From positions 15,936,519 to 16,000,518 of the forward strand of contig CM030832.1 in the NCBI GenBank assembly GCA_018105865.1: DNA of 64,000 nt, given 5' to 3'. Below, one piece after another: positions 10,655 to 55,528 of this stretch. The translations under genes were made by a program, and so were the position numbers. Each line of letters starts with the position of its first letter. Positions within the stretch are counted from its first letter, which is position 1. The DNA comes from Metaphire vulgaris. Lineage: Eukaryota; Annelida; Clitellata; Crassiclitellata; Megascolecidae. Below the pieces are notes generated by a model. The model was not told the DNA's origin, did no database searches, and saw nothing but the letters and a program-made list of their open reading frames with translations.

Positions 10655-12653
10655 ATGATCATCTTTTCCATCGCAAAGAATCAAAACCTCTCCCTCAATC
10701 CATTTCTCTGTCAGAACTTGCTGAATCTTTTGCTAATTTCTTCTCTGCAAAAATCTCTAAGATTCGCAGTGTCCTTAAGTCTTTCACTATTACTCAAACC
10801 ACCTCTCCTCATTACCCTTCTCCCCCACAACCCCCATGCAATTTATCCAGCTTCACTCCTACAACTGAAGAAGAGGTATCCAAACTTCTACTATCCTTGC
10901 CAAACAAACAATGTGACCTAGATCCCATACCTACTTCTTTACTCAAACAGTGTGCCATCGTGCTTACGCCTATCATAACTAGAATCATTAACCTCTCTCT
11001 TACCTCAGGCACTTTCCCATCTTCATTCAAAAACTCTTTTGTCACTCCTCTCCTAAAAAAGCCTGGTCTTGACAGAGAAGATCTTAATAACTATCGCCCC
11101 ATCTCAAATCTTTCACTTCTATCAAAACTTACTGAGAAAATTGTGCTTTCCAGACTGACTGAACACCTTTCAAATAACTCGCTATATAATGCTCATCAGT
11201 CTGCCTACACTAAACATCACTCAACTGAAACCGTTCTCGCCTACATTCATGATAGACTCTTAACCGCAATCGGTCTCCGACAAGTTACTGGCCTTTGTCT
11301 CCTTGACCTCTCTGCTGCATTTGATACTATAGATCACAAAAATTCTGCTCGAACGACTCTCTTTGGTTTGGAATATCTGAAATAGCTCACAACTGGTTTT
11401 CATCTTATCTTAAATCCCGGTCTTTTCAAGTGTCCTGTCTTAGCCAAATTTCTCTATCTCACGCTGTAGATTTTGGAGTGCCTCAAGGATCTGTTCTTGG
11501 GCCTGTACTGTTCAGCCTTTACACCACACCACTCTCATCTTTAATCAATTCCCTCAATTTAAATCACCAACTCTATGCTGATGACACTCAGCTATTCCTT
11601 TCCTTCTCACCTCTTTCATTCAATGCTTCTATTATTGAGCTTGAATCTGCATTCTCATCAATCTCTGCTTGGATGTCATCTAATCTCCTCGCTCTTAACC
11701 CTTCTAAGACAGAGTTTCTTTTAATTGGACTACCCCAACAACTCAAAAAAATTGACAATCCTAAACTAGTTTTGGCTTCTGACACCACAATAATCCCTGT
11801 TCCAACTGCTAGAAATCTAGGATTCAAATTTGATTCTTTTCTAAACTTCGAATCACAAATTTCCCAATTATCAAAAGCCTGCTATGTTCATATTCGTGAC
11901 CTTCGCCGCCTACGTCCTTGCCTAGATACTAAAACTGCCTCCACAATTGCCACTTCAATAGTCCACTCCAAATTAGATTATTGTAACTCCCTCTACTATA
12001 ACCTTCCCAAAGCCTCTATCAACAAATTGCAATCAATACAAAATGCACTTGCTCGTGCTGTTACTAAGTCACCTAAATTCTCCCATATTTCCCCCATACT
12101 AAAATCATTACATTGGCTTAAAATAACTGAACGTATCCAATATAAGATAATAACACTTACACATAGCTCACTTCAGTCATCAAAACCTGTCTACCTTAGG
12201 TCACTATTAGCCCTCAGCCTCCTCGACCCACACGTTCGTCATCTCATCTCACTCTGTCACGCCCGCTAAATCAATCATCCCTGAAAATTTGCAATCGTGC
12301 CTTCTCATACGCTGCACCTGAACTCTGGAACTCGATCCCAGCTTCCCTTCGCACACTTGGACACTTTAAAACAATAAAATCTGATTCCTCATTTCCTATA
12401 ATTCCTGCACTATCTCCTCAAGTCTTCAGGTCTAAGCTTAAATCCTTCCTGTTTCTTAAATCATTTCCGCCATAGCTGTAACAACCTAGCCTCACTGCCC
12501 TTCGGATATTGACTATTGCCTGGCTGATCCCACACCTTTCCTATAGCTATTTTAAGAGAGGCTGAGCGCCTAAGAATAAGCAGCTACTGTTGTGCTGCTT
12601 TCCAAGGCGCTATAGAAATCCACGAGATTTTACTTACTTTTACTTTACTTTGC
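10655..12653 (+). mobile_element. CR1/L2-like LINE, 5'-truncated, reverse transcriptase with frameshifts
   Basis: The reverse transcriptase domain is clear. The upstream frame (10897-11385) has LNNYRPISNLSLLSKLTEKI and AAFDTIDH. The downstream frame (11430-12269) has GVPQGSVLGPVLF, the catalytic YADDTQL and the C-terminal LHWLKITERI. The two are separated by frameshifts near 11335-11400. The 3' end (12480-12653) carries a 'gcgctatagaaat' block and an (ACTT)n-type tail. It lacks the endonuclease, so it is a 5'-truncated copy. Relatively few breaks suggest a fairly recent insertion between the ODC promoter and the p85 gene. Confidence 0.88.
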
Positions 12654-13949
12654 CATCGTAACTACGGTCCTTGCTCACTGTCCAGACTCATAGACACTCA
12701 TCCAGATTGTCAGATGCATTGACTCTGCAGATATCACACAGACACACTGTTCACACACTCGCACCACTTTTGGTAGGCACGTGTTTCAGTGACTGGGACG
12801 AAACTATTGAATTCACTCCCAGCACTGGTCCTCTTCACTGAGTCTCTTGCGACAAAAAAGACTCAAATCGTACTTGTTCTCTACTGCATATTGGCCATAA
12901 CCGCGACCTGAAAATCGGACTGACCGTATTGGATTTATCATTTAGCAATGGGGGAAAAAAACTGAAATCGAACCAGAGAGTAACGATTGATAAGTGGAGT
13001 CTGGCAACACCTTCATCGTGACGCATTCAGCGTTGAGTTAAACCAGGGAGTCTCAGGGCCACGGGATGTTGTGTTAACTTTCTTACTTCCTTGTTCGGTA
13101 TATAGTCGCGAAAAAGAAATTATTCTACAGAAATCACGCCAGGAACCCATATCGGAAGTTGACGTCGATCGATTAATTTATGGTTTGGTCGTTAATTGAA
13201 ATTTTGATCTGATTTATGAAAAGGCTCGGTCCTTGGACCTCTGTTATTTACTCTCTAAACAACCCTCTGGGTTCACTTCTTGATGAACATAAAGTGGCCT
13301 ATCGTCTTTATGCTGATGATACTCAAATTCTCATCTCTCTTTTGATCACTGCTCTTCAAACTTATCCCTTGTGACTTTATACACGTGCCTTCTCTAATAT
13401 CCAGTCATGGATGGATTCAAATAAGCTTCTTTTAAATTCTTCAGAAACTGTGTTCTTGCTATTAGCTCCAGCTCAATTGACCAAATTTGAATCTCTGAAA
13501 TCTATAGTACTAGGAGATTCCACTGCTGTTTCTAGAAGTACTTCTGCCTGCAACCTTGATGGTGTGACATTTGATTCTTCTCTCTTTCGCTAATCACATA
13601 AATTCAGTCTGCAAAATTTCTTATATTCGGGACATCAATTGCATCAGACATTTTAAAAGCCTATCCTTATTCAACTAGCCAATGCATTGGTATCTTGTCA
13701 CCTAGATTATTTCAATTCCATGCTTTTCGACATCACAAATTCAAATATGCAGAAACTCCAGAGAGTCCAAAATTCCTTCTTTAGAGTCATATCCAAAGCT
13801 TCCAGTTGTGAGCATCTAATCTAATATAATCTAACCTTAAACTTCTATAGTGCCACTTCATAATGCACAGAAGCATCAGCTGATGGCACACCAAATCAAA
13901 ATCATTTAAGACGTATATCCCCAGCTAGACTGACATTGGCTTCAGAATC

Positions 13950-14132
13950 GTAGCTAGGTGGGGCAGGGGGGGCAAGCCGCCCCGGGCGCCGACCGGGGGG
14001 GGCGCATCATTTTTATGAGAAAAAATAATGGAATGGATAAGTAAACTCTGTCACGACCAAAAAAAGGTCATCACCTAAATTTAGGGGCGCAAAATATAAA
14101 TCTTGCCCCGGGCACCGGAAACCTTAGCTATG
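13950..14132. mobile_element. GC-rich MITE, copy 1
   Basis: A block starting near 'cgtagctaggtggggc' and ending 'ccggaaaccttagctatg' has weakly inverted ends and a run of G/C. It resembles the GC-rich MITEs at 19114 and 37085. No TSD could be defined. Confidence 0.45.
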
Positions 14133-14522
14133 GCTCTGATTGGCTTCCTATCAGACACTAATTATAAAATCTGCCTTTTAGTATATAAATCCATGTTATA
14201 TAATGAACCAAATTATCTTAAGATATGACTTATCCCTCGACCTGCTAATCACTCCACTAGGTATTCAACAGGACTTTCATTTGCTGTTCCTCATTCTCAT
14301 ACAATCATTGGCACTAGTTGTTTCTCAACGTGTGTGTGTGTGTGTGTGACCCTATGCTCTTGAATTCATTGCCAATATCATTTGGTATAACTAACGCTCT
14401 ATCATCTTTCATCTTAAACTTCTATAGTGCCACTTCATAATGCACAGAAGCATCAGCTGATGGCACACCAAATCAAAATCATTTAAGACTATATCCCCAG
14501 CTAGACTGACATTGGCTTCAGA

Positions 14523-14668
14523 ATCGTAGCTAGGTGGGCGCATCATTTTTTATGAGAAAAAATAATGGAATGGATAAGTAAACTCTGTCACGACCAAAAA
14601 AAGGTCATCACCTAAATTTAGGGGCGCAAAATATAAATCTTGCCCCGGGCACCGGAAACCTTAGCTAT
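14523..14668. mobile_element. GC-rich MITE, copy 2 (internally deleted)
   Basis: This is the same element as at 13950-14132, carried by the tandem duplication and lacking about 40 bp of its G/C-rich left part. Confidence 0.45.
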
Positions 14669-15059
14669 GGCTCTGATTGGCTTCCTATCAGACACTAATT
14701 ATAAAATCTGCCTTTTAGTATATAAATCCATGTTATATAATGAACCAAATTATGATATGACTTATGACTGCTTGCTTGTACGCAAGTCACAATTATGACT
14801 CTTGAATTCATTGCCAATATCATTTGGTATAACTAACGCTTTATCATCTTTCAGATCGGGTCTTAAAACATACCTGTTTACTTAGCTTATCCCCCTTGAT
14901 TGCTTCCCTGCTGTTCTGACTGATCTTTCCAGCTTGACTTGGCTCTGATTCAATTTGCATCGGCTGATGCCCTGGACAGTATGACAGTGGCGCCATGGAA
15001 GTTTATTGATTAATTGATTGATTGATTGATTAATTTGATTTATTGATTGATTGAACAGC

Positions 15060-16045
15060 AGTTCTGTGTATCCTGGCCAACCATGCATGACGTCTCCTGT
15101 TAGATGCATATATACAGAAGTTATTGTCTGATAAAATATGATCTTGTATTTTTGTATTTTTAGATACCGGTACAGTTTATTGCATTCTGTATTTGACAGT
15201 TTATTTACTGCCTTAAGTGGCATAGAATGTCCTCAAGGGTGCTTCCTGCTATCTGGTTTTTGTTCTCTGTTGTAATATATTTTATAGTCAAGAAGAAACC
15301 CTAAGCTTACCGGTATTATGTTAGATAATTCCTGGAAAGTTGTGTTGCTTGCTTATAAGCCTACTTTGCCTACGTGTTCAGGAATTTCTGTAGACATTGA
15401 AAATCTGTGGTCTTTACACCCATGAGTTATTCCTTCCACAGAACTACTGTATTTTTTGTTCAGCAGTACCATTGAAATTCCTGGGCTCGGTTCGAACTTT
15501 CTACATTGGCTATTGCAACTTTATTTTTGCACATGGAAATGATTTGAGTCTTTTGATGCTCTTTTCAAAGGCAGCGTATGAACTAATTTGATTTTGATTT
15601 CACATAGAATATATATCAGAAGTGCATATAGTCGTTTGACCAGTGATTCTTTAACTGTAGTTAAGGGTTCTTATTTGCTATAAAAATATTAGATTGGAAT
15701 TGACAGAAGGTTAAGAGAAATGTATATTTTTGTATTTAATAATTATTTTTTCATGAAGTGGTGGTACAAGAATTAGGTAGAGCATTAGATGGAACACAGA
15801 CACAAAAATTTTGAGAACAGCTGCATTGGACTTATTCCAGCAGTTTGTGAATTTTTGTGACTTTTTTTATGACTTATGAATTATGACTGAATTCTAGATA
15901 TGGTTTATCTCTAAAGCAAGTGTAACAACTGTGCGTCTGTCATGTATTCTTTTAAAATAAGTATGTCATGAAATTTTGCAGCCTGTGTGATGTGTGTTGT
16001 AGAAATGTGCTGTTTGAGCATGAGCTTTTCTGATGCTCAATAAAA
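15060..16045. other. Region upstream of the p85 start codon
   Basis: No further gene is visible. The promoter and 5' UTR of the p85 gene must lie here or further left, but no clear TATA box, CpG cluster or 5' exon was identified. An in-frame TGA at 16031-16033 precedes the start codon. Confidence 0.5.
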
Positions 16046-49287
<33,242 letters not shown>

Positions 49288-49376
49288 ATCAGTCAAAGAT
49301 AGTCACTCAGTCAATTGACTCGATTCCAATTAATGACTGGATCATGTTCTTTAACCTGAACTGCTTTTATGTTCTA

Positions 49377-49382
49377 AATAAA
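49377..49382 (+). terminator. Polyadenylation signal of the p85 gene
   Basis: AATAAA lies 90 bases after the stop codon, followed by AT-rich and GT-containing sequence. It is the nearest canonical signal. Confidence 0.7.
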
Positions 49383-49419
49383 TATTAAATGTTAACAGGG
49401 TTTCACAAGAAGTGAATAA

Positions 49420-49423
<4 letters not shown>

Positions 49424-49475
<52 letters not shown>

Positions 49476-49546
49476 ATTATTAGTTGAATGATTTGTATAA
49501 GTCAGCTTTTTGGTACATAGCTTCCCTAGAGCAACAAGTAGATGAG

Positions 49547-49590
<44 letters not shown>

Positions 49591-49607
49591 TAATATATAT
49601 ATATATA
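49424..49607. repeat. (TA)n microsatellites
   Basis: Two TA arrays, 49424-49470 and 49552-49606, directly downstream of the p85 gene. Confidence 0.93.
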
Positions 49608-49859
49608 AAGTTAAATGACAAATTTATTTTCTCATGATTCTTTCTCTGGTGGTATTGTAACAATTTAAATCATTCCATTAGCCCAGTTTGCTTGCCTGTT
49701 TGTGGATATTATATTATCCAGGATTTTATGTCATATATATTATACTGTAATTATGCTATTACATTATTTGTGAAAATATGCAATTATGTCTAATGAGACA
49801 GATTTTTCATATACAAAATTTATTTGAATTTATAGTCAATTAGAATAAACAATTTCAGA

Positions 49860-50330
49860 TGAAAAATTATGCACTTCCCCATGATTGGCATTTTATGTAT
49901 TTCATTGTCTTGTATTCAGCCATCTTCACTTCGAGGGTAGACCGCATCATCAATGAGCTTGCTCCACTGTTCTCTGTTGTCCGTCATTCAGGTTGCCATT
50001 TCCATTGTCTTTCTAGTCCACTGTATGATGTTATCAGTCTATCTTTTCTTTGTTTCATTCCAGTCATCAACTTTTCAACCCTGCCCTGGTTTTCCAACAG
50101 GGAATTTGGATCTTGTTTGACCAACTGGGCGACATCCGAACCAGAACGTGTTACAAAATTTCAAACTCTTGCCCATGTTGCTTTTGGTAATGTAGGATGG
50201 TAGGTTCCAGGCTTTCCATTCCCTAGTAACAGACCAGTTCCAAGTAATACTTGTACTTTGCTCTTGCCTTTTGTGTAAAGCTGCTGTTTTCTGTATTTCA
50301 TTGCTAAAATCATTCCTAAGTTAAGGGTAC
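49860..50330 (-). repeat. Repeat-like segment of unknown type
   Basis: This stretch has the look of a minus-strand LINE 3' region (pyrimidine-rich on the plus strand), but I find no diagnostic motif. The plus-strand frame at 49859-50203 has no known domain. Confidence 0.3.
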
Positions 50331-50425
50331 ATCACACTGCACTATTCAGAAAACTGCAGCAAAATGTTTAATACAAATTATTTGTGGAGTTTCATGAAAG
50401 GGCTGTTTATCCTTTTTGTTACCAG

Positions 50426-51180
50426 TGGCATAGCCAGGATTCTGGAACAGGGGAGGGTACCAAGGCCTCTACAGACAGATATTTCCACTCCTGGCTAGGG
50501 GGTTGGAGGAAGCATGGTCAGCTCCTTAGGAATGGGATCTGGGGTGGGGCCACAGCCAAAAATTTGAGTATTGGCAATCCAGCTGAAATAATATTTTCAA
50601 AGTGGGCTTATAGGTTCTCCTAAAGGGGTCTGGGGCAGAGCCCCAGCCGTCCACAATTTAGGGTAATACTAGATTCAAATTCTGAACTCTGGAGCAAATT
50701 TTCAGACTATATGAGAGGCATTTGGTAATCACCTTACAATAGATAAAGGTTTCTTAATGTTTCTGTGAGAATCTCCCTACTAGCATTGGCCTGTCCAGCA
50801 GAAGCCCCAGTTAACTGTCCCTCTTGTGGCTGTGCCAATGGACACGAAGTGCTAATGGACATGGATACACGCGGACATCCCATTCAGTTTGATTAGGGGG
50901 GATGTCCATGTCAGCCAGTGGTGCCTGGGGCAGAACCTCGGCAGCAGAAATTTTGAATATTAGAATTAGATGGCAAGCTCCGGTGCTTATTTTAAAGGCA
51001 TTAATTATGATTTGTAACTGAATAGCCAAAAGCTGTAATACAACTATGTACACTGTATATTGATTCTGTTGACAATCACTCTATCCCCCCCAAAAATTTC
51101 TTGAGATTTTGCCCAAATTCCACAGCTGATCCCCTTCCCAATAGGGGGGCCCCGGCCCCTTGTGACTACACCAATGATTA
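50426..51180. mobile_element. Composite 'cagtggcatagcc' hAT-type MITEs
   Basis: Starts CAGTGGCATAGCCAGGATT. The right limit 'tgtgactacaccaatg', reversed, resembles it. A second start-like block ('cagccagtggtgcctgggg') occurs at 50910. No frame. At least two related insertions appear overlapped. Confidence 0.5.
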
Positions 51181-51194
51181 TCAATGTATTAATA

Positions 51195-51358
51195 GAGTAG
51201 AACTTCGTTATAACAGACTCGGTTATAAAATAGCGCATTGAACAATCCCATGTCATGCCCTACCATATTGGATGCTATTGATTATAACATACCTTGGATA
51301 TAACAAAGTATACAAAGTTTTACGGATACATTAAGTACGTTATAACAAAGTTCTACTG
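51195..51358. mobile_element. pogo/Tigger-like MITE, 164 bp, TA-flanked
   Basis: GAGTAGAACTTCGTTATAAC on the left and GTTATAACAAAGTTCTACTG on the right are inverted repeats beside TA dinucleotides. The 'CAGTAGAAC..CGTTATAAC' end is that of pogo/Tigger elements. Short and non-coding. Confidence 0.75.
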
Positions 51359-51491
51359 TATAGTAATTACTTTGCTATTCAGCATTTTGAGCTAAGTCAT
51401 TGTCATTGTGCCTTTGATATTTGATAAGCCTGTGCCTTTGTTTTCTAATGGAAAATTTACAATATATGCAATAGGCAGACATTTGTAGTAT

Positions 51492-51625
51492 GGGCTCATC
51501 CATATAGTACGTACGCAAAAAAGTTGGATTTTCAACCCACTCTCCCCCGTTGCACACAGCGTACATAAGAAAAATTTCCAAAATCAGACCTCCCCAGAGT
51601 GTGTACATACTATATGGATGGACCC
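51492..51625. mobile_element. Palindromic MITE of about 134 bp
   Basis: 'gggctcatccatatagtacg' on the left is mirrored by 'tactatatggatggaccc' on the right, with further matches inward. TATG may be duplicated on both sides. No frame. Confidence 0.6.
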
Positions 51626-51829
51626 TATGCAGAGGATGATAATTTATATACATAGAAATAAGAGTACTGAATAGTTTAAATTTTAAAGTGTGGACTTTTG
51701 TCTGTAATTATTGCTCTATATCGGATTTGTAAATTAAGAAAAAATAAATTTAATTACATGTATATGATTGCCATTCTCGACTTTTGCTAGTCAAATTAAT
51801 GCTTCTAGCCAAAATCTTGTGTGCATACC

Positions 51830-52165
51830 CAGGTGCAGGCTCACTGAGAGAAGGTACAAATGTCTGGGGCCTGGCAATTTGTAGGGGGCCCAGGTGAGTC
51901 TGCAATAAAGTATCCTCATGTAATATCATTTATTATTATGAGCACTGTGGGCACACTGAGAGTGTGTTGAAGGTGAGTCTTTTAGTGTCTTGAAAAGTCC
52001 GAGGAGCAAAAAAGGTCAACACTTTTTCACACTTGTATTGTATACTGTATATATTTTTGGAAAATCGTAGGGCTTTTCTAAGGACATTATAAACGTTTCA
52101 CAAAACTCTACAAAATTTAGGGGCCTGTGACTCTCTGCCCAGGGGCATGGAATTTCTCTGGACAG
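51830..52165. mobile_element. GC-rich hAT-type MITE, boundaries unclear
   Basis: Contains 'ggggcctggcaatttgta', 'aaaaggtcaacactttttc' and 'ttaggggcctgtgac' blocks like those at 3247 and 37085. The ends are inverted in part ('caggctcactgagag', 'ctctggacaggcctg'). Confidence 0.45.
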
Positions 52166-53002
52166 GCCTGCTCTGGTGTTTTCAAAGATGTTTTCAATAA
52201 TGGCCACCCATATTAGAATACAAGAAATGTACTGACTGTAAACACATGTGGCTCAGAATTATATTTTTGCAAAATAATAGGGTTCATTTAAAAATGTATC
52301 AAATATACGCATAATAACTGCAAGTCATTGACAAGAATTAAAATTGTTAAAAATGAAACTTTGCATACTTGATTGTTAAGGCACTCATTATTAAGGCACG
52401 TATTAAGGTACTTATAAATGATGAACTGTTTCGTGCATTTTAATTATGCAGCAATGCAGAAACTACTTTTGAAATCTTGAAAGATATTTGGCAGAGATAG
52501 ATTTGTAACAAAATGATCCTGATGCTGAAGTTTACATTTGTAAAAAAAATTAGCCACTGCCAAAGTTCATAGAGCGGTTGACCAAAACCTTGTGAAAAGT
52601 GTTAATAGAAATGGCAAATGCAGATTGAAAATTAGTTCACACGTCATAGTTTGATCTAATATTGTGAATATATTAAAATCACTCATTTCCTGATGTGCTA
52701 AATTTATATGCTTTTTATTTTATGGTTCCAAGCCACATTTTATCATTGCTTACTATCTATTCAATGGTCGCTGTTGCTTTTGCTAATACAGCTAAAACAA
52801 GAAAGCAAAGGAGCTAATTATAGGCATTAATTATAAGACGGTTCTAACACTAATTTCAATGAATCAAAGTTAATATTTTAACATATTATAAAAAAGCTGC
52901 ATTTCCAAAGCAAGAGAACCATAATTAATTAGCCTGAGATTATACTACTGAGTAATGGCCAAATTGCTACTGCCATACAACGTAGAATATTGCACCATCC
53001 CA
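52166..53002 (-). other. 3' flank and 3' UTR of the laminin alpha gene
   Basis: No other gene is visible. On the minus strand AATAAA occurs at 52719-52714, 284 bases after the laminin stop, and could be its polyadenylation signal. Confidence 0.45.
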
Positions 53003-53139
53003 CTATGTTGTGGGACAAGAATCGAGGCCAATCCTTCCCTTAGGCCTTGCGTGAGAGAAGTCTTGAGTGACTTTGTTCAGTTCAAGATGGCGAATGCAGC
53101 CAACAAAAGATGCGCTTGTCTCAATGCCTGGATGCATCT
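53003..53139 (-). CDS. Laminin alpha last exon with stop
   Basis: 137 nt, phase 1 in, acceptor TTTTCTTCAG. It encodes MHPGIETSASFVGCIRHLEL then NKVTQDFSHARPKGRIGLDS and CPTT, then TAG at 53005-53003. FVGCIRHL and the final Cys form the closing disulfide pair of the LG fold. Confidence 0.92.
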
Positions 53140-55380
53140 CTGAAGAAAAGAACATACCGTGTCAAAACGACTTTGTGGATTGGACACAGATGCACAAATT
53201 TGCACAGAGATAACATTTCTAAACAGTGCCTACTTTACTCACAGTTTCAATGCAGATTTTTCACACTACTAGTGTGGCATTTCCACACTACTAAATGGCA
53301 TTTGGATGTCTACAATGTTGTGTGGCTCTGAATAATTTTGAATTCATCATCATCATCATCTTCATCATCAATGCCATGGCGATGCTTCTGCATGCCTTGA
53401 CAACCTCCATATGGATTTAATTATATTTTTATACTGACTTCAGAACATCTAGCCTAATATAGTTTATTACTTTAAACACTGCTTTTTGGTAAATAATTCT
53501 TCATTGTCTAAGCTATATTAAATAAATTATGTCAAATATAAGTGTATGTGCTGTGTTCCATTTGCTAAAACAGCATTTTTGCAAAAACACAGAAAATTTA
53601 ATCAAACTTAAAGAAAACAAACATTTCCATCACAGGCCTGTTGGTACTAAAACTTGCTTTGCACATGCAAATGCAGGAAACTGCTACAGCATGACTGTTT
53701 TTCATGGTAAACTGCAGATGCTCTTAGTCACATAAAAGAGATTGCTCCAATATACCTAATTTCAATGCCTGACACTAAATTATTGTATTTTAATATTAAA
53801 TCCAATATGGAGAATCTTACCTAACACTCCACCCAAGTAAAGTGGGTCTGCTGTATCAGTTTTGAAGAAACCAGCTTCTCCTATTCCAGGATTTGTGTAA
53901 ACTTTGTCCACTGACAATGTCACTACATTCTTTGCCTTTTGAGCTGAAAGCACCATTTCAGAAGAACCAACAAAAATATTAAAATTCTGCAGTCAATATA
54001 AATATTAACCATTTAGAAATTTTTATAACGATAACTTAATATTTAAAAATCCACAATGATAACCAGTTATCTAACAGCCATGGCAGAAAGGCAAGTGTGA
54101 TTGTCGAGTACAAATATGAAAGGCTCACCATGAATAGTGTGCCACTTGCCATCACACAGAGAGTTCTTAGCTGGAGGTTGATAGCTCGACTTCACTTCAC
54201 CTCTACCATTATTCATGGTAAAGATCACCTAAAACAAGACATTCCCTTTGCACATGCAAATGCAGGAAACTGCTACAGCAAGCTTTCATATTCCATATGA
54301 TATTAGATAACATGAATGCCAAAGAAGTTTTTCTGTGTCACCATTTATTTTGTAAATAATAATAATAATAATTAGGGCTGCGGAAATTAACGATTAATTG
54401 ATCGATTAATTTTTAATATTTTTTAATTTTAATTTTTAATAGTTTTATTAATTTTTAATAGTTTCTAGTTTCTTCTATACGTACTTAGACTGGTTATGGC
54501 CTATAGCGATTAACTGTACAACAGAATGGCCTCTAATTCCTAAAAAATTGATCTAAAAGTAATTCCTACGACAATAAGATACTGTAGCTTATATAATCAG
54601 GAATCTATGTATACACGAGTGAAAATAACCAAAAACAAACTTAAATAGCAAAACGGGGAAGTTTGAGTCGGCAATAGTGAGGCTGCATATGTGGAGTGTA
54701 TTCCGGTAGCTACAGCGCTTGGACGTGGTAGATTTCAGTAGCCGTATAAACTATACAAATTCTCCACATTATTACACTAATTCATTAGACTAATAAATTA
54801 TTTGAACCACTATAGACGGGAATGGTACTCAAAAGGGCCGAATAATGCATGACAATGTGTCCTTTAACTGTACTATGGTTGCAGCAGCGGCAAACAAGAT
54901 TATAGTTGAGCATCTATTCGCTAGGTGGCCGCGGTTGGCAGCCATTTTGTGAGGCTCCGACTGCAGCCTCAGGCCAACGAGCCTATTATTATTATTAATT
55001 AGACAATTTCTATAGCACAGTAGACATAGCTTAGGCTAAATACAAAAGCGCTTTGACACATGTCACTTATATCCGATGTTAAATAAGTGTGTTTTTAGGT
55101 TCATTCTAAAAGTCCCGACAGAGTCAGAGCCTGTGACCAGTCTAGCGTTAATAGCATCGATTTTAATTTAAATCTATGGTTTAAACCGTAATCAAAAATA
55201 GCGAGTAATAAGAGCGATGTAGCTGTAAAGAATTTAAGTGGAAAGTTGAAGAAATATTTCATTTTAAAACTAACTGTGGAAGGAAAAATAGAAGATGCAT
55301 GTTCGTTATAATTAATCGAGATTAATCGATTAAATAAAATTCTGATTAATCGAACAAGAAAATTTTAATCGTTACCAGCC

Positions 55381-55423
<43 letters not shown>

Positions 55424-55481
55424 CTTATCTCTCACTCTCTGACTGTCTTTCTCAGACTGACTGACTGACTCTCTCTCTCTC

Positions 55482-55528
<47 letters not shown>

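Larger units (their letters stand above)
13836..14855. repeat. Tandem duplication of about 577 bp inside the LINE relic
   Basis: Unit 1 (13836-14412) and unit 2 (14413-14855) start with the same sequence (CTTAAACTTCTATAGTGCC) and end with the same block (CTTGAATTCATTGCCAATAT...ATCATCTTTCA). Unit 2 has lost about 40 bp within the GC-rich MITE and part of the region around the GT microsatellite. Both units contain the same MITE, so the duplication is younger than that insertion. Confidence 0.85.
13222..15053 (+). mobile_element. Degraded LINE of the CR1/L2 type with 3' (TTGA)n tail
   Basis: GSVLGPLLF and LYADDTQILISL mark the reverse transcriptase at 13222-13345. MDSNKLLLNSSETVFLLLAP (13411-13593) is the following segment. 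A 'LNSLPISFGI'-like stretch and a 3' UTR lead to (ATTG)n repeats at 15004-15053. Many stops, a tandem duplication and an internal MITE show that it is old. Confidence 0.8.

Noticed and set aside
53529..54300. Plus-strand frames sharing 'PFAHANAGNCYS'-like residues at 53640 and 54245
   Set aside because: The shared segment is a short duplicated stretch around 53655-53690 and 54248-54285 next to laminin exons on the other strand; neither frame shows a domain or splice context.
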